Assembly (NCBI RefSeq): GCF_003355475.1
Contig: NZ_CP031356.1
Span: 1,984,001-2,048,000 of the forward strand
DNA length: 64,000 nucleotides
Origin: Brachybacterium saurashtrense
Lineage (GTDB): Bacteria; Actinomycetota; Actinomycetes; Actinomycetales; Dermabacteraceae
Direction: 5' to 3'
Below are positions 7,478 to 17,200 of the stretch, one piece after another. Made by a program: the position numbers and the translations under genes. Position 1 is the first letter of the stretch. Each line of letters opens with the position of its first letter. The notes under the pieces are model-generated. The model searched no databases. It saw nothing but the letters and a program-made list of their open reading frames with translations, and had not been told where the DNA came from.

Positions 7478-9052
7478 TCACGTCTGGCCACCCGCCAGGA
7501 TAGTCCCGATCGTCGTCGGCAGCGCCGTGGCGACGTCGAGGGCGAGCAGCGGCTGGACTCCCCCGGCGGAGGCCGCGCGCCCGGCCCGGCCGTGGAGCAG
7601 GGCCGCGACGGCGGCGGCGTCGGGCCCGGGGAGGCCCGCCGCGAGCAGGGTGCCGAGCACGCCGGCGAGCACGTCCCCGGTGCCGGCGCTCGCGAGCTGT
7701 GCGGTGGCGTCGTCCTGGCTGCGCAGCGGCCCGCCGTCCCCGGGGGCGATCACGGTGAGGGCGCCCTTGAGCAGCACGGTGGCGCCGGTGGCGGCGGCGA
7801 GCGCCGTGGCGAGCGCGGGGCCGGGCAGGGCGGGGTCGATCTCGAGACGCTGCGCGAGCCGCTCCGCCTCCCCGCGGTGCGGGGTGAGGACCACGTCCGG
7901 ACCGAAGCGCTGCGCGGGGGTGAGCAGCGAGAGCGCGCCCGCGTCGAGCACCCCGCGCGCGAGGTGCCCGCGCGGCCCGTCGGCCGGCCCGGGGTCGCGG
8001 CGCAGGCAGTCCACCCCGGCGCCGGCGCGCGGGTCCTCGGGCGGGAGGCCCGGGCCCACCACCAGCGCGTCGGTGCGGCCGACGGCGGCGAGGTCCACGG
8101 CGTCCGGGCCGCCGAGCGCCCGCTCCACCCGGTGGCCCACCACCTCGGGCCGCGCGTGCAGCACCAGGTCCAGCACGGCCTGCGGGGCCAGGCAGCGCAC
8201 CATCCCGGCCCCGGCCCGGGCCGCGCCCGAGGCGGCGAGCACCGCGGCGCCCGGGAAGCGGTCGCTGCCGGCGGCGAGCGCCACCACGCCGCGCGTGTAC
8301 TTGCTGGCGTCGCGGCCGGGGCGCGGCAGCAGGGCGCGCACGTCGGCGTCCTCGCAGCGCAGCACCGCGGGGGTGGCGGGCAGGTGCGGGGCGAGACCGA
8401 GGTCCACGAGGTGGAGCGCGCCGGCGAGCTCGGCGCCGTCGCCCAGCAGCAGCCCGGCCTTCACCGCGCCGAAGGTGACGGTCTCGCGCGCGGGGAGCGC
8501 CTGGGGCGCGGCCTGCCCGGTGGTGGCGTCCACGAAGCTGGGCAGGTCCACGGCGAGCACCGGCACGGTCGCCTCCCGCACCGCGGTGAGCAGCGGGATC
8601 AGCGGGCCGGGCACCGAGGGCCGCCCGCCGAGGCCCAGGATCGCGTCGAGCACGAGGTCGGTGCGCGCCAGCAGCGCCGCGAGCGCGTCGGGGTCGAGGT
8701 CCGTGTGCGCGCGGAGGGTGCCGCCGGCCGTGCGCAGGGCGGCCGCGCCCTCCTCGTGGCAGTGCGCGGCGGTGGTGAGGGCGTCCGCCGCGACGCCCTC
8801 GGCACGCAGCATCGCCGCGGCGTGGAGTCCGTCGCCGCCGTTGGCCCCGGCGCCGGCGAGCACCAGCACCCGGGGCTCCGCCGCTGTGCCCTGCGTCGCC
8901 GCCATGCCCTCCGGCGCGGGCCCGGCCTGCTCGAGCACGGCGTGGACCCGGTCGGCCAGGGCGCGCGCGGCGCGCAGCATGAGCGTCTGGCCGGCCGCGA
9001 GCAGCGGTGCCTCCGCCTCGCGCACCGCCCGGGCGGTGTGACCGCGGATCAC
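7478..9052 (-). CDS. nnr: Bifunctional NAD(P)H-hydrate epimerase / ADP-dependent dehydratase
   Basis: The 524-residue protein fuses the two NAD(P)HX repair activities. The N-terminal YjeF_N/NnrE epimerase domain (about residues 1-210) contains the GAGANGGDG motif; the C-terminal ribokinase-like NnrD dehydratase (about 220-524) contains the GTGDVLAGVLGTLLA motif and binds ADP. Together they return damaged hydrated NADH and NADPH to the active form. The start is GTG 9052: it overlaps the acpS stop as GTGA and precedes the typical first epimerase helix (IRGHTARAVREAE). An in-frame start 33 codons further up would run through the acpS repeat region. The fused arrangement next to alr and tsaE is common in bacteria. 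Confidence 0.92.
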   Translation of the reverse strand: MIRGHTARAVREAEAPLLAAGQTLMLRAARALADRVHAVLEQAGPAPEGMAATQGTAAEPRVLVLAGAGANGGDGLHAAAMLRAEGVAADALTTAAHCHEEGAAALRTAGGTLRAHTDLDPDALAALLARTDLVLDAILGLGGRPSVPGPLIPLLTAVREATVPVLAVDLPSFVDATTGQAAPQALPARETVTFGAVKAGLLLGDGAELAGALHLVDLGLAPHLPATPAVLRCEDADVRALLPRPGRDASKYTRGVVALAAGSDRFPGAAVLAASGAARAGAGMVRCLAPQAVLDLVLHARPEVVGHRVERALGGPDAVDLAAVGRTDALVVGPGLPPEDPRAGAGVDCLRRDPGPADGPRGHLARGVLDAGALSLLTPAQRFGPDVVLTPHRGEAERLAQRLEIDPALPGPALATALAAATGATVLLKGALTVIAPGDGGPLRSQDDATAQLASAGTGDVLAGVLGTLLAAGLPGPDAAAVAALLHGRAGRAASAGGVQPLLALDVATALPTTIGTILAGGQT

Positions 9053-9612
9053 CGGGCCCTCCCCGGCTCCTGCGCGCCCGGCTCCTGCACGCCGGAGTCC
9101 TGCGCGGCCGAGTCCTGCACTGCCGTCTCCTGTGCAGCGGAGTCCCACCACGGCTCCGCCGTCGCGGCGGGTGCCGGGCCGCGCTCGGCGATCACGATCG
9201 CGGTGGCGACGTCGCCGTCATGGGAGAGGGAGAGGTGCAGGTGGGCGACGCCCAGCGCCTCCGCGGCCCGCAGCGTCGCCCCGCGCAGCCGCAGGTAGGG
9301 CCGGCTCACCGCGGTGCGCTCCACCGTGACGTCCTGCCAGGAGAAGTCACCGGGGGCGCCGAGCGCCTTGCCCACCGCCTCCTTCGCGGCCACGCGGGCG
9401 GCGCGGGAGGCGGCGGAGAGCCGACGCTCCTCCGGGGTGAGCAGGCGGTCCAGCAGGGCGGGGGTGCGTGCGAGCATCGCCGCGAGCCGGGCGATGCCCA
9501 CCACGTCGATGCCCACCCCCACCACGGTGCCGTCGTCGCGGGGCGCGAACGCCCGGCCCCCGAACTGCTCGTCGGGGCCGGGCGTCGGCGTCGCGGTGGG
9601 GAAGCTGCTCAC
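9049..9612 (-). CDS. acpS: Holo-[acyl-carrier-protein] synthase with repeat tail
   Basis: AcpS transfers 4'-phosphopantetheine from CoA to the ACP serine. The core (about residues 30-145) shows the metal-binding GVGIDVVGIARL segment, the AAKEAVGKAL helix and the LSLSHDGDVATAIV strand. At 187 residues it is longer than the usual 120-130: about 28 residues precede the core and about 40 follow it, including the tandem pentapeptides AAQET-AVQDS-AAQDS-GVQEP-GAQEP. The start is GTG 9612, six bases after a -10-like GATACT, so the mRNA may be leaderless. The gene stands 45 bases downstream of glmS and overlaps nnr by four bases. Confidence 0.92.
   Translation of the reverse strand: MSSFPTATPTPGPDEQFGGRAFAPRDDGTVVGVGIDVVGIARLAAMLARTPALLDRLLTPEERRLSAASRAARVAAKEAVGKALGAPGDFSWQDVTVERTAVSRPYLRLRGATLRAAEALGVAHLHLSLSHDGDVATAIVIAERGPAPAATAEPWWDSAAQETAVQDSAAQDSGVQEPGAQEPGRAR
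9063..9152. repeat. Six 15-bp tandem units in the acpS tail
   Basis: Six imperfect 15-bp units (type GGAGTCCTGCGCGGC) run through the 3' end of acpS and encode five-residue repeats in that frame. The block ends just before the nnr start, so copy-number change would lengthen AcpS in frame and leave the stop-start overlap intact. Confidence 0.75.
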
Positions 9613-9618
9613 CCGGGC

Positions 9619-9624
9619 AGTATC
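9619..9624 (-). promoter_or_regulatory. Candidate leaderless -10 element of acpS
   Basis: GATACT on the minus strand ends six bases before the acpS GTG. The critical A2 and T6 are present. No Shine-Dalgarno sequence fits the start. Confidence 0.4.
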
Positions 9625-9657
9625 ACACTCCCCGCTGGGCGCCGGCCTCCCGGCAGG

Positions 9658-11526
9658 TCACTCCACGGTGACGGACTTGGCGAGATTGCGCGGCTGGTCC
9701 ACGTCCAGCCCCTTCGCGGTGGCCAGCTCGCAGGAGAATATCTGCAGCGGGATCACGGTGAGCAGGGCGGCGAACAGGGTGCGGGTGGCGGGCACGCGGA
9801 TCACCTCGTCGGCGTAGGGCAGCACCGCGTCGTCCCCCTCCTCGGCGATCACCAGGGTGCGGGCGCCGCGGGCGCGCACCTCCTGGATGTTCGAGACCAC
9901 CTTGGAGTGCAGGGAGTGGCGCCCGTTCGGGGAGGGCACGATGACGAACACCGGCTGCCCCTCCTCCACCAGCGCGATCGGGCCGTGCTTGAGCTCGCCG
10001 GCGGCGAAGCCCTCGGCGTGGATGTAGGCGATCTCCTTGAGCTTCAGCGCCCCCTCCATCGCGGTGGGGTAGCCCACGTGACGGCCCAGGAAGAGCACGC
10101 TGGTGACGTCCTTCATGTCCTGGGCGAGGCGGGTGACCTGCTCGGAGCTGTCGAGGACCTGCTGGATGTGCTCCGGGATCCGCTCGAGGTCCGCCATCAG
10201 CGCGGCGATCTCGTCCGGGTAGAGGTTGCCGCGCACCTGGGCGAGGAACAGCCCCAGCAGGTAGCAGGCGGTGATCTGGCCCAGGTACGCCTTGGTGGAG
10301 GCGACCGCGATCTCGGGGCCCACGTGCAGGTACAGCGCCGCATCGGATTCGCGCGGGATAGTGGAGCCGCGGGTGTTGCACAGCGCGATCACCTTCGCGC
10401 CCTGCTCGCGGGCATGGCGCACCGCCATCAGCGTGTCCATCGTCTCGCCGGACTGCGAGATCGCGACCACGAGGGTCTTCTCGGTGACCACGGGGTCGCG
10501 GTAGCGGAACTCGTGGGCGAGCTCCACCTCGGTGGGGATGCGGCACCAGTGCTCGATCGCGTACTTCGCCACCGCCCCGGCGTTCGCGGCGGTGCCGCAG
10601 GCGACCACCACGATCTTGTCGATGCTGCGCAGCACCGAGGGGTCGATGTCCATCTCGTCGAGCTGCAGGGCGCCGTTCTCCAGGCGGCCGCGGAGGGTGT
10701 CGGCGACGGCGTCGGCCTGCTCCTGGATCTCCTTGGCCATGAAGGAGTCGTATCCGCCCTTCTGCGCGGCCGCGGCGTCCCACTCGATGGTGTAGCGCGT
10801 CGCGTCGGTGACCTCGTGGCCGTCGAAGTCGACGATCGAGACGTCATCGGCGGTGACGGTGACGACCTGGTCCTGGCCGATCTCGAGCGCCTCCTTGGTG
10901 GAGTCGACGAAGGCGGCCACGTCGGAGCCGAGGAAGTTCTCGCCCTCGCCGAGGCCCACGACCAGCGGGGAGTTGCGGCGGGCGGCGACGACGGTGTCCG
11001 GGGCGTCGCGGTGCACGGCCAGGAGCGTGAAGGCGCCCTCGAGGGACGCGGCGGTGCGGCGCATCGCCTCGGTGAGGTCGCCGGCGCGCTCCATCTCGCG
11101 GGCCACCAGATGGGCGGCGGCCTCGGAGTCGGTCTCGGAGGCGAAGGAGTAGCCGTCGGCCTCGAGCTCGGCGCGCAGCGCGGCGAAGTTCTCGATGATG
11201 CCGTTGTGGACCAGTGCGAGCTCGCCGTCGCGGCCGCCGAGGTGGGGGTGGGCGTTGCCGTCCGTGGGGCCGCCGTGGGTGGCCCAGCGGGTGTGCGCGA
11301 TCGCGACGCGCCCGCCGGAATCGGAGACGCCCTCGAGCGCCTCGCGGAGGTTGGCGAGCTTGCCGGCGCGCTTGGTGACGCGCACGGCGTCGTCGTCGAG
11401 CACGGCGATGCCCGCGGAGTCGTAGCCGCGGTACTCGAGGCGGGCGAGGCCCTGGAGGGCCACGTCCACGGGACGGGAGGAGGGGGCTGCGGCGCGAGGG
11501 CCTGCGTATCCGACGATTCCACACAT
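9658..11526 (-). CDS. glmS: Glutamine--fructose-6-phosphate aminotransferase (isomerizing)
   Basis: GlmS makes glucosamine-6-phosphate, the first step towards UDP-GlcNAc. The 622-residue product begins Met-Cys-Gly-Ile-Val-Gly, so removal of Met exposes the nucleophilic cysteine of the N-terminal Ntn glutaminase domain; LEYRGYDSAG and THGGPTDGNAHPH follow. Two SIS sugar-isomerase domains occupy about residues 300-610 (SQSGETMDT and the C-terminal KSVTVE end are typical). ATG 11526 is fixed by this cysteine. It is preceded by TAGCGT seven bases upstream and no proper Shine-Dalgarno, so it is probably leaderless. glmM, the next pathway step, lies one gene away. Confidence 0.96.
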   Translation of the reverse strand: MCGIVGYAGPRAAAPSSRPVDVALQGLARLEYRGYDSAGIAVLDDDAVRVTKRAGKLANLREALEGVSDSGGRVAIAHTRWATHGGPTDGNAHPHLGGRDGELALVHNGIIENFAALRAELEADGYSFASETDSEAAAHLVAREMERAGDLTEAMRRTAASLEGAFTLLAVHRDAPDTVVAARRNSPLVVGLGEGENFLGSDVAAFVDSTKEALEIGQDQVVTVTADDVSIVDFDGHEVTDATRYTIEWDAAAAQKGGYDSFMAKEIQEQADAVADTLRGRLENGALQLDEMDIDPSVLRSIDKIVVVACGTAANAGAVAKYAIEHWCRIPTEVELAHEFRYRDPVVTEKTLVVAISQSGETMDTLMAVRHAREQGAKVIALCNTRGSTIPRESDAALYLHVGPEIAVASTKAYLGQITACYLLGLFLAQVRGNLYPDEIAALMADLERIPEHIQQVLDSSEQVTRLAQDMKDVTSVLFLGRHVGYPTAMEGALKLKEIAYIHAEGFAAGELKHGPIALVEEGQPVFVIVPSPNGRHSLHSKVVSNIQEVRARGARTLVIAEEGDDAVLPYADEVIRVPATRTLFAALLTVIPLQIFSCELATAKGLDVDQPRNLAKSVTVE

Positions 11527-11533
11527 GCCCCTC

Positions 11534-11539
11534 ACGCTA
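11534..11539 (-). promoter_or_regulatory. Leaderless -10 element of glmS
   Basis: TAGCGT on the minus strand is followed by seven bases and the glmS ATG. That spacing places the transcript start at or within a base or two of the start codon. The remaining 250 bases up to coaA show no further recognisable signal. Confidence 0.5.
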
Positions 11540-11786
11540 GCCATCCGCGGCCCGCGCGCCAGCCGCGGCGCCCGTCGGCGGCGAGTCCTTCCTCACGATG
11601 GGCCCCGACCGCGCACGGCCCTGGCCGCGCACGCCCACGATCGCGCAGAAACGCGCACGAGTCTCTGCGCGAGCCTGACCGCTTCGCGCGGCCGCGGCGA
11701 CGCGCGACGGCTCCTCCGGGGGGCCGCCGCACCTCTCGCCGCCGGGCTGCATCGCACGGGGCGGAACTGCTGGAAGAATCGGCGCC

Positions 11787-12743
11787 ATGAAGTCCGCGTC
11801 GACGTCGAGCACCGTCACCCCCTTCGAGGAGATCTCGCGGGAGGACTGGGCGCGGCTGTCGCAGCAGACCCCGCTGCCGCTGTCCGAGGAGGACGTCTCG
11901 CGGCTGCGCGGGCTCGGTGACCTGGTGGACCTCACCGAGGTGGACGCCGTGTACCGGCCCATCTCCCGGCTGCTGAACATCCAGGTCGCGGCCGCGCAGT
12001 CGCTGCGCCGCGCGCGCGAGCAGTTCCTGGACCAGCACCAGCACCGCACCCCGTACATCATCGGCGTGGCCGGCTCGGTGGCGGTGGGCAAGTCCACCAC
12101 CGCCCGGCTGCTGCGCGAGCTGATGGCGCGCTGGCCCGAGACCCCGCGGGTGCAGCTGGTGACCACCGACGGCTTCCTCCACCCCAACCGGGTGCTCGAG
12201 GCGCGCGGCCTCCTGCAGCGCAAGGGCTTCCCGGAGAGCTACGACCGGCGCCGCCTGCTGCGCTTCGTCGCGGACGTCAAGGCCGGGCACGAGCACGTCG
12301 AGGCGCCCGTCTACTCCCACCTGACCTACGACATCCTCGAGGACGAGCGCGTGGTGGTGGAGCAGCCGGACGTGCTGATCGTCGAGGGCCTGAACGTGCT
12401 CCAGCCGGCCCGCCCCCGTCGCGACGGCCGGCTCGGGATGGCCGTCTCGGACTTCTTCGACTTCTCCGTCTACGTGGACGCGCGGGTCGAGGACGTCCAG
12501 CGCTGGTACGTGGACCGCTTCCTGCAGCTGCGCCGCACCGCGTTCTCGGACCCGCGCTCCTACTTCCGCCGCTACGCGGAGCTCACCGACGAGCAGGCGG
12601 TGCAGACGGCGAAGGACATCTGGCGACGCATCAACGGCCCGAACCTCACCGAGAACGTGGTCCCCACCCGCGGCCGTGCCGACCTCGTCCTGCGCAAGGA
12701 CGGCCAGCACCGCGTCCACTCCGTGCTGCTGCGCAAGGTCTGA
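11787..12743 (+). CDS. coaA: Type I pantothenate kinase
   Basis: The 318-residue protein phosphorylates pantothenate with ATP, the committed step of CoA synthesis. Walker [18 protein letters not shown] lies at residues 93-109, followed by the TTDGFLHPN substrate loop, the [10 protein letters not shown] motif and the YSHLTYDI segment that define prokaryotic type I CoaA. Length matches the family (about 310-320). The gene stands alone on the plus strand between minus-strand glmS and glmM, with a weak GGAAGAA upstream of ATG 11787. Confidence 0.96.
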   Translation: MKSASTSSTVTPFEEISREDWARLSQQTPLPLSEEDVSRLRGLGDLVDLTEVDAVYRPISRLLNIQVAAAQSLRRAREQFLDQHQHRTPYIIGVAGSVAVGKSTTARLLRELMARWPETPRVQLVTTDGFLHPNRVLEARGLLQRKGFPESYDRRRLLRFVADVKAGHEHVEAPVYSHLTYDILEDERVVVEQPDVLIVEGLNVLQPARPRRDGRLGMAVSDFFDFSVYVDARVEDVQRWYVDRFLQLRRTAFSDPRSYFRRYAELTDEQAVQTAKDIWRRINGPNLTENVVPTRGRADLVLRKDGQHRVHSVLLRKV

Positions 12744-12797
12744 GACCTCGCCACACGGCGCGAGCGGCGGTGTCCGGGCCGCCTCCGCGGCGGCGGC

Positions 12798-14144
12798 TCA
12801 GAGGCCGACGCGCTCTCGCACGATGACGGCGAGGCGCTCGGCCATCTCTCGGGCCTGCTCGTCGGTGGGAGCCTCGACCATCACGCGCACCACAGGCTCG
12901 GTGCCGGAGGGGCGCAGCAGCACGCGGCCCCTCTCCCCCAGCTCCTTCTCCGCCGCCTCGATCGCGTCGGCGACGCCGCGGTCGATGGTGGCCTTGGCCT
13001 TGTCGACGTCCTTGACGTTGAGCAGCGCCTGCGGCAGGCGGGTCATGACCTGCTTCAGCTCGCGGGCCGTGCGCCCGGTGCGCACCATGCGCTGCAGCAG
13101 CTGCAGGGCGGTGAGCTCGCCGTCGCCGGTGGTGGCGTGCTCGGCGATGATCACGTGGCCGGACTGCTCGCCGCCGATCGAGAAGCCGCCGAGGATCATC
13201 TCCTCGAGCACGTAGCGGTCGCCCACGGCGGTCTGGCCCAGCAGGATGCCGTGCTCCTTCATCGCGAGCTTGAGGCCGAGGTTGCTCATCACGGTCACCA
13301 CCAGGGTGTCCTCGTGGAGCCTGCCGCGCTCCTTGAGGTCCAGGGCGAGGATCGCCATGATCTGGTCGCCGTCGACGATCTCGCCGTCGGCGTCCACCGC
13401 GAGGCAGCGGTCCGCGTCGCCGTCGAAGGCCACGCCCAGGTCCGCCCCGTGCTCGCGCACCGCGGCCTGCAGCGGCGCGAGGTGGGTGGAGCCCACGCCG
13501 TCGTTGATGAGGCCGCCGTCGGCGCCGTCCCCGATCACGTGCACGGTGGCGCCGGCACGGCGCAGCGCCGCGGGCCCGGTGAGGGAGGCGGCGCCGTTGG
13601 CGCAGTCGGCCACCACGGTGAGGCCCTCGAGAGAGGTGTCCAGGGTGCCCACGAGATGCTCGACGTAGGCGTCGGTCGCTCCCTCGTAGCGGGTGATGGT
13701 GCCCACCTCGGTGCCCTGCGGGCGGTCCCACTCCTCGCCCAGGCGGGCCTCGATCGCGTCCTCCACCTCGTCGGGCAGCTTGGTGCCGCCGCGGGCGAAG
13801 AACTTGATCCCGTTGTCCGGGGCGGGGTTGTGGGAGGCGGAGATCATCACGCCCAGATCCGCGCCGGTGGACTGCACCAGGTGGGCGAGGCCCGGGGTGG
13901 GCAGCACCTCGGCGTCCAGCACGTCCACCCCGGCGGAGGCGAGGCCCGCGCAGACCGCGGCGGAGAGGAAGTGGCCCGAGGGGCGGGTGTCGCGGGCCAC
14001 GATCGCGCGGGGGCGGGTGCCGCCGAAGGCGCCCAGGGTGCCCAGCACGTGGGCGGCGCCCACCGACAGCTCGACCGCGAGCTCCGCGGTGATGTCGCCG
14101 TTCGCGCGTCCGCGCACTCCGTCGGTGCCGAAGAGTCGTGCCAC
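12798..14144 (-). CDS. glmM: Phosphoglucosamine mutase
   Basis: GlmM converts glucosamine-6-phosphate into glucosamine-1-phosphate. The 448-residue product has the N-terminal LFGTDGVRG motif (4-12), the phosphoserine loop SASHNP (102-107), the metal loop DGDADR and the C-terminal [11 protein letters not shown] phosphate-binding loop, in the standard order of four alpha-D-phosphohexomutase domains. GTG 14144 is chosen because GAGGAG lies seven bases upstream and the family begins within a few residues of LFGTDG. A TAGTCT on the same strand about 70 bases upstream may be its -10. Confidence 0.96.
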   Translation of the reverse strand: MARLFGTDGVRGRANGDITAELAVELSVGAAHVLGTLGAFGGTRPRAIVARDTRPSGHFLSAAVCAGLASAGVDVLDAEVLPTPGLAHLVQSTGADLGVMISASHNPAPDNGIKFFARGGTKLPDEVEDAIEARLGEEWDRPQGTEVGTITRYEGATDAYVEHLVGTLDTSLEGLTVVADCANGAASLTGPAALRRAGATVHVIGDGADGGLINDGVGSTHLAPLQAAVREHGADLGVAFDGDADRCLAVDADGEIVDGDQIMAILALDLKERGRLHEDTLVVTVMSNLGLKLAMKEHGILLGQTAVGDRYVLEEMILGGFSIGGEQSGHVIIAEHATTGDGELTALQLLQRMVRTGRTARELKQVMTRLPQALLNVKDVDKAKATIDRGVADAIEAAEKELGERGRVLLRPSGTEPVVRVMVEAPTDEQAREMAERLAVIVRERVGL

Positions 14145-14280
14145 AGGGTTTCTCCTCACGAAATGGGGGCCGGCGCGCCGTGCGCTGCGCGCGGGCGGGC
14201 CGGGGCGGTGCCGCAGTGAGACTACCCGTTCGGTGCCGCACACCTCGTCATCGTCCTCGTCACGGGTGGCCCCCGCCGGT

Positions 14281-14286
14281 TACTTT
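14281..14286 (+). promoter_or_regulatory. Candidate leaderless -10 element of the SNF2 gene
   Basis: TACTTT is followed by GGAGGG and then directly by the ATG at 14293. The purine run is too close to serve as a normal Shine-Dalgarno, while the six-base spacing fits leaderless initiation. Confidence 0.45.
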
Positions 14287-14292
14287 GGAGGG

Positions 14293-17200
14293 ATGCCCGA
14301 TCCCGAGCTGCTCCCCCGCCTGCTGCCCTCCGCGATCAGCCACCACGTGGGCGACCGCTCCGCCGGCCGGGGCCTCGCCGCCGCGCGCGCCGGCCGCGTC
14401 AGCGATCTCACCTGGGACGCCGCGGCCGAGGTGGTCTCCGCCCGGGTCGCGGACGAGACCGGCGTGGACGCCGTCCCGCACCGCACCGAGGTGGAGCTGG
14501 TGGAGTACGCGCCCGATGCCGTCTCCCTGCGCTTCCAGGCGCCGGGCCCCGGCGGGCTGTGGCGGCCCCGCCGCTCCGGCTGCGACTGCAGTGCGGGCGA
14601 GTCCTGCCTGCACGTGGCGGCGACCCTGTACCGCCTCAACGAGCTCAGCACCCGCGCGGTCGAGGAGGCCCCGCCCTCGGAGTGGCGCAGCGTGCTGCGG
14701 CCGCTGCTCGGCGCGACGCCGACGCGCGGAGGCACCGCCGGCGGCTCCACCACCGCGCCGAAGCCGCTGGCGCTGCGCTTCGATCTCGAGGCCGGCACCT
14801 CGGGCAGCGGCGCCTCCCGTCACCACCGCGAGACCGCGACCCCCGCGCACGTGGCGGCGGGCGCCGAGCTCTGGCTGGGGATGCGACCGCTCACCCGGGG
14901 GCGCAAGGGCACCTGGGTCAAGGGCGACCTCTCCTGGCGCACCTTCGAGTACCGCCAGGCGGGACGCGAGTACGACGCCGCGCACGGCGAGGCGCTCACC
15001 CGGCTGTTCGCGGCCGCCTCCGTGGAGCGCTCCTACTCCAGCGGCGCGATCGAGCACCTGTGGCTGAACGCGATCACCTCCCCGCTGCTGTGGCAGTCCC
15101 TCGAGCATGCGCGCTCCGCCGGGGTGGAGCTGCTGCCCGGCGCCGGGCTCGCCGCGATCGACCTGGCCGCGGAGGGCGAGGTGGGTCTCGACCTGCGGGC
15201 CGACCCCGCCACGCAGGACCTCGCGGTGCGGCCCCGGGTGAGGATCGGCGGCCAGGAGGCGGCGCGGGGCCGCGTGCTGGGCGCAGCCGGGGTGCTGGAC
15301 GTGCAGGAGGCCGAGGACGACGCCCTGCTCACCGCCCGGGTCGCCCCGCTGAACGTCTCGGTGCCGCGGGCGCTGCGCGGCCTGCTGCATCGTCGCGAGC
15401 CGCTGGTGGTGCCCTCCGCGGAGCGCTCCGCCTTCCTCGAGGTGGCCTATCCGCAGCTGCGCGGCCTCACCGCGATCACCAGCGAGGACGACAGCATCGA
15501 GCTGCCCGCGGCGCGGCGGCCCACCCTCCACCTCGAGGCGGCCTACGCCTCCGGGGACCGGCTGGCGCTGCGCTGGTCCTGGCACTACCACGACCCCGAC
15601 CGGCGCCTGCCGATGGACCAGCGCCACGGCGCGCACCGCGACCGCGCGCACGAGGATGCGGTGATCGCCGAGGCGATGTCCCTGTGGCCGATGGATCCCA
15701 CCGATGCCCCGGAGCTGCTCAGCGGCACCGACACCGCGCACTTCACCGAGCACGTGCTGGACGACCTCGCCGCGCTGGACCATGTGGAGGTGGAGATCAC
15801 CGGGACGCGGCACGCCTACCGGGAGCTCGACGGCGCCCCGCAGGTGCGGGTCACCCAGCAGGCCGCGCCGGGCAAGAACGACTGGTTCGACCTCGGCTTC
15901 GAGATCACCATCGAGGGGCGGCAGATCCCGTTTCCGAGCCTCTTCGTGGCCCTCGCCCAGGGCAGCTCGCGGCTGCTGATGCCCGATCGCACCTACTTCT
16001 CGCTGGACCATCCCGCCTTCGACGCGCTGCGGGAGCTGATCCGCGAGGGCGAGGCGCTGGCGGAGTGGGAGCCGGAACGGCAGCGGATCTCCCGCTTCCA
16101 GCTGGACCTGTGGGACGACCTGGCGGAGATCGCCGAGGAGACGGTGGCCGCCGAGCAGTGGCATCGCACCGCCGCGTCCCTGCGCACTCTCGAGGACGCC
16201 CCGGCCCCCTCGCTGCCTCGCGGGCTGGACGCCGCGCTGCGCCCCTATCAGCAGGAGGGCTTCGCGTGGCTCGCCACCCTGTTCGCCCACTCCCTCGGCG
16301 GGATCCTCGCCGACGACATGGGCCTGGGCAAGACGGTGCAGACCCTCGCCCTGATCGCCCGTGCACGGGAGCAGGAGCCGCAGGCGCCGCCGTTCCTGGT
16401 GGTGGCGCCCGCCTCGGTGGTGCCGGTGTGGCGCCGGGAGGCGGAGCGGTTCACGCCCGGCCTGGACGTGCGGGTGCTGGAGGGCACCGCCGCCTCTCGC
16501 GGGCAGGACCTCGCCTCCGCGATGCTCGGGGCGGACATCGTGGTGACCAGCTATGCGGTGCTGCGCCTGGACGAGGAGCAGTTCGCGGGCCGGGCCGTGC
16601 AGGGGCTGGTGCTCGACGAGGCGCAGTTCGTGAAGAACCGCCGCTCCCGCACGCACCGGGCGGCGAAGGGGGTGCTCGCGCCGTTCCGCCTGGCGATCAC
16701 CGGCACCCCGATGGAGAACTCGCTGGACGATCTGTGGGCGCTGATGGATCTGGTCTCCCCGGGCCTGCTGGGCACGGCGATCGGCTTCCGCAAGCGGTAC
16801 ACGCTGCCGGTCGAGTCCGGGGAGCATCCGGAGCGGATGGCGCTGCTGCGGCGCCGGGTGCGCCCGTTCCTGCTGCGCCGCACCAAGGAGCTGGTGGCGC
16901 GGGAGCTGCCCGAGAAGCAGGAGGAGGTGCTCACGGTGACGCTCTCGCCGGAGCACCGGGCCGTGTACGACTCGGTGCTGCAGCGGGAGCGGAAGAAGGT
17001 GCTGGGCCTGATCGAGACCGATCTGGACCGCAGCCGCTTCATCGTGTTCCGCTCGCTCACGCTGCTGCGGATGATGGCGCTGGATCCGGCGCTGGTGGAC
17101 GCCGAGGAGTACGCGGACGTGCCCAGCTCGAAGCTCGCCGCGCTGTTCGACCGGCTCGAGGAGGTGATCGGGGACGGCCATCGGGTGCTGCTGTTCAGCC

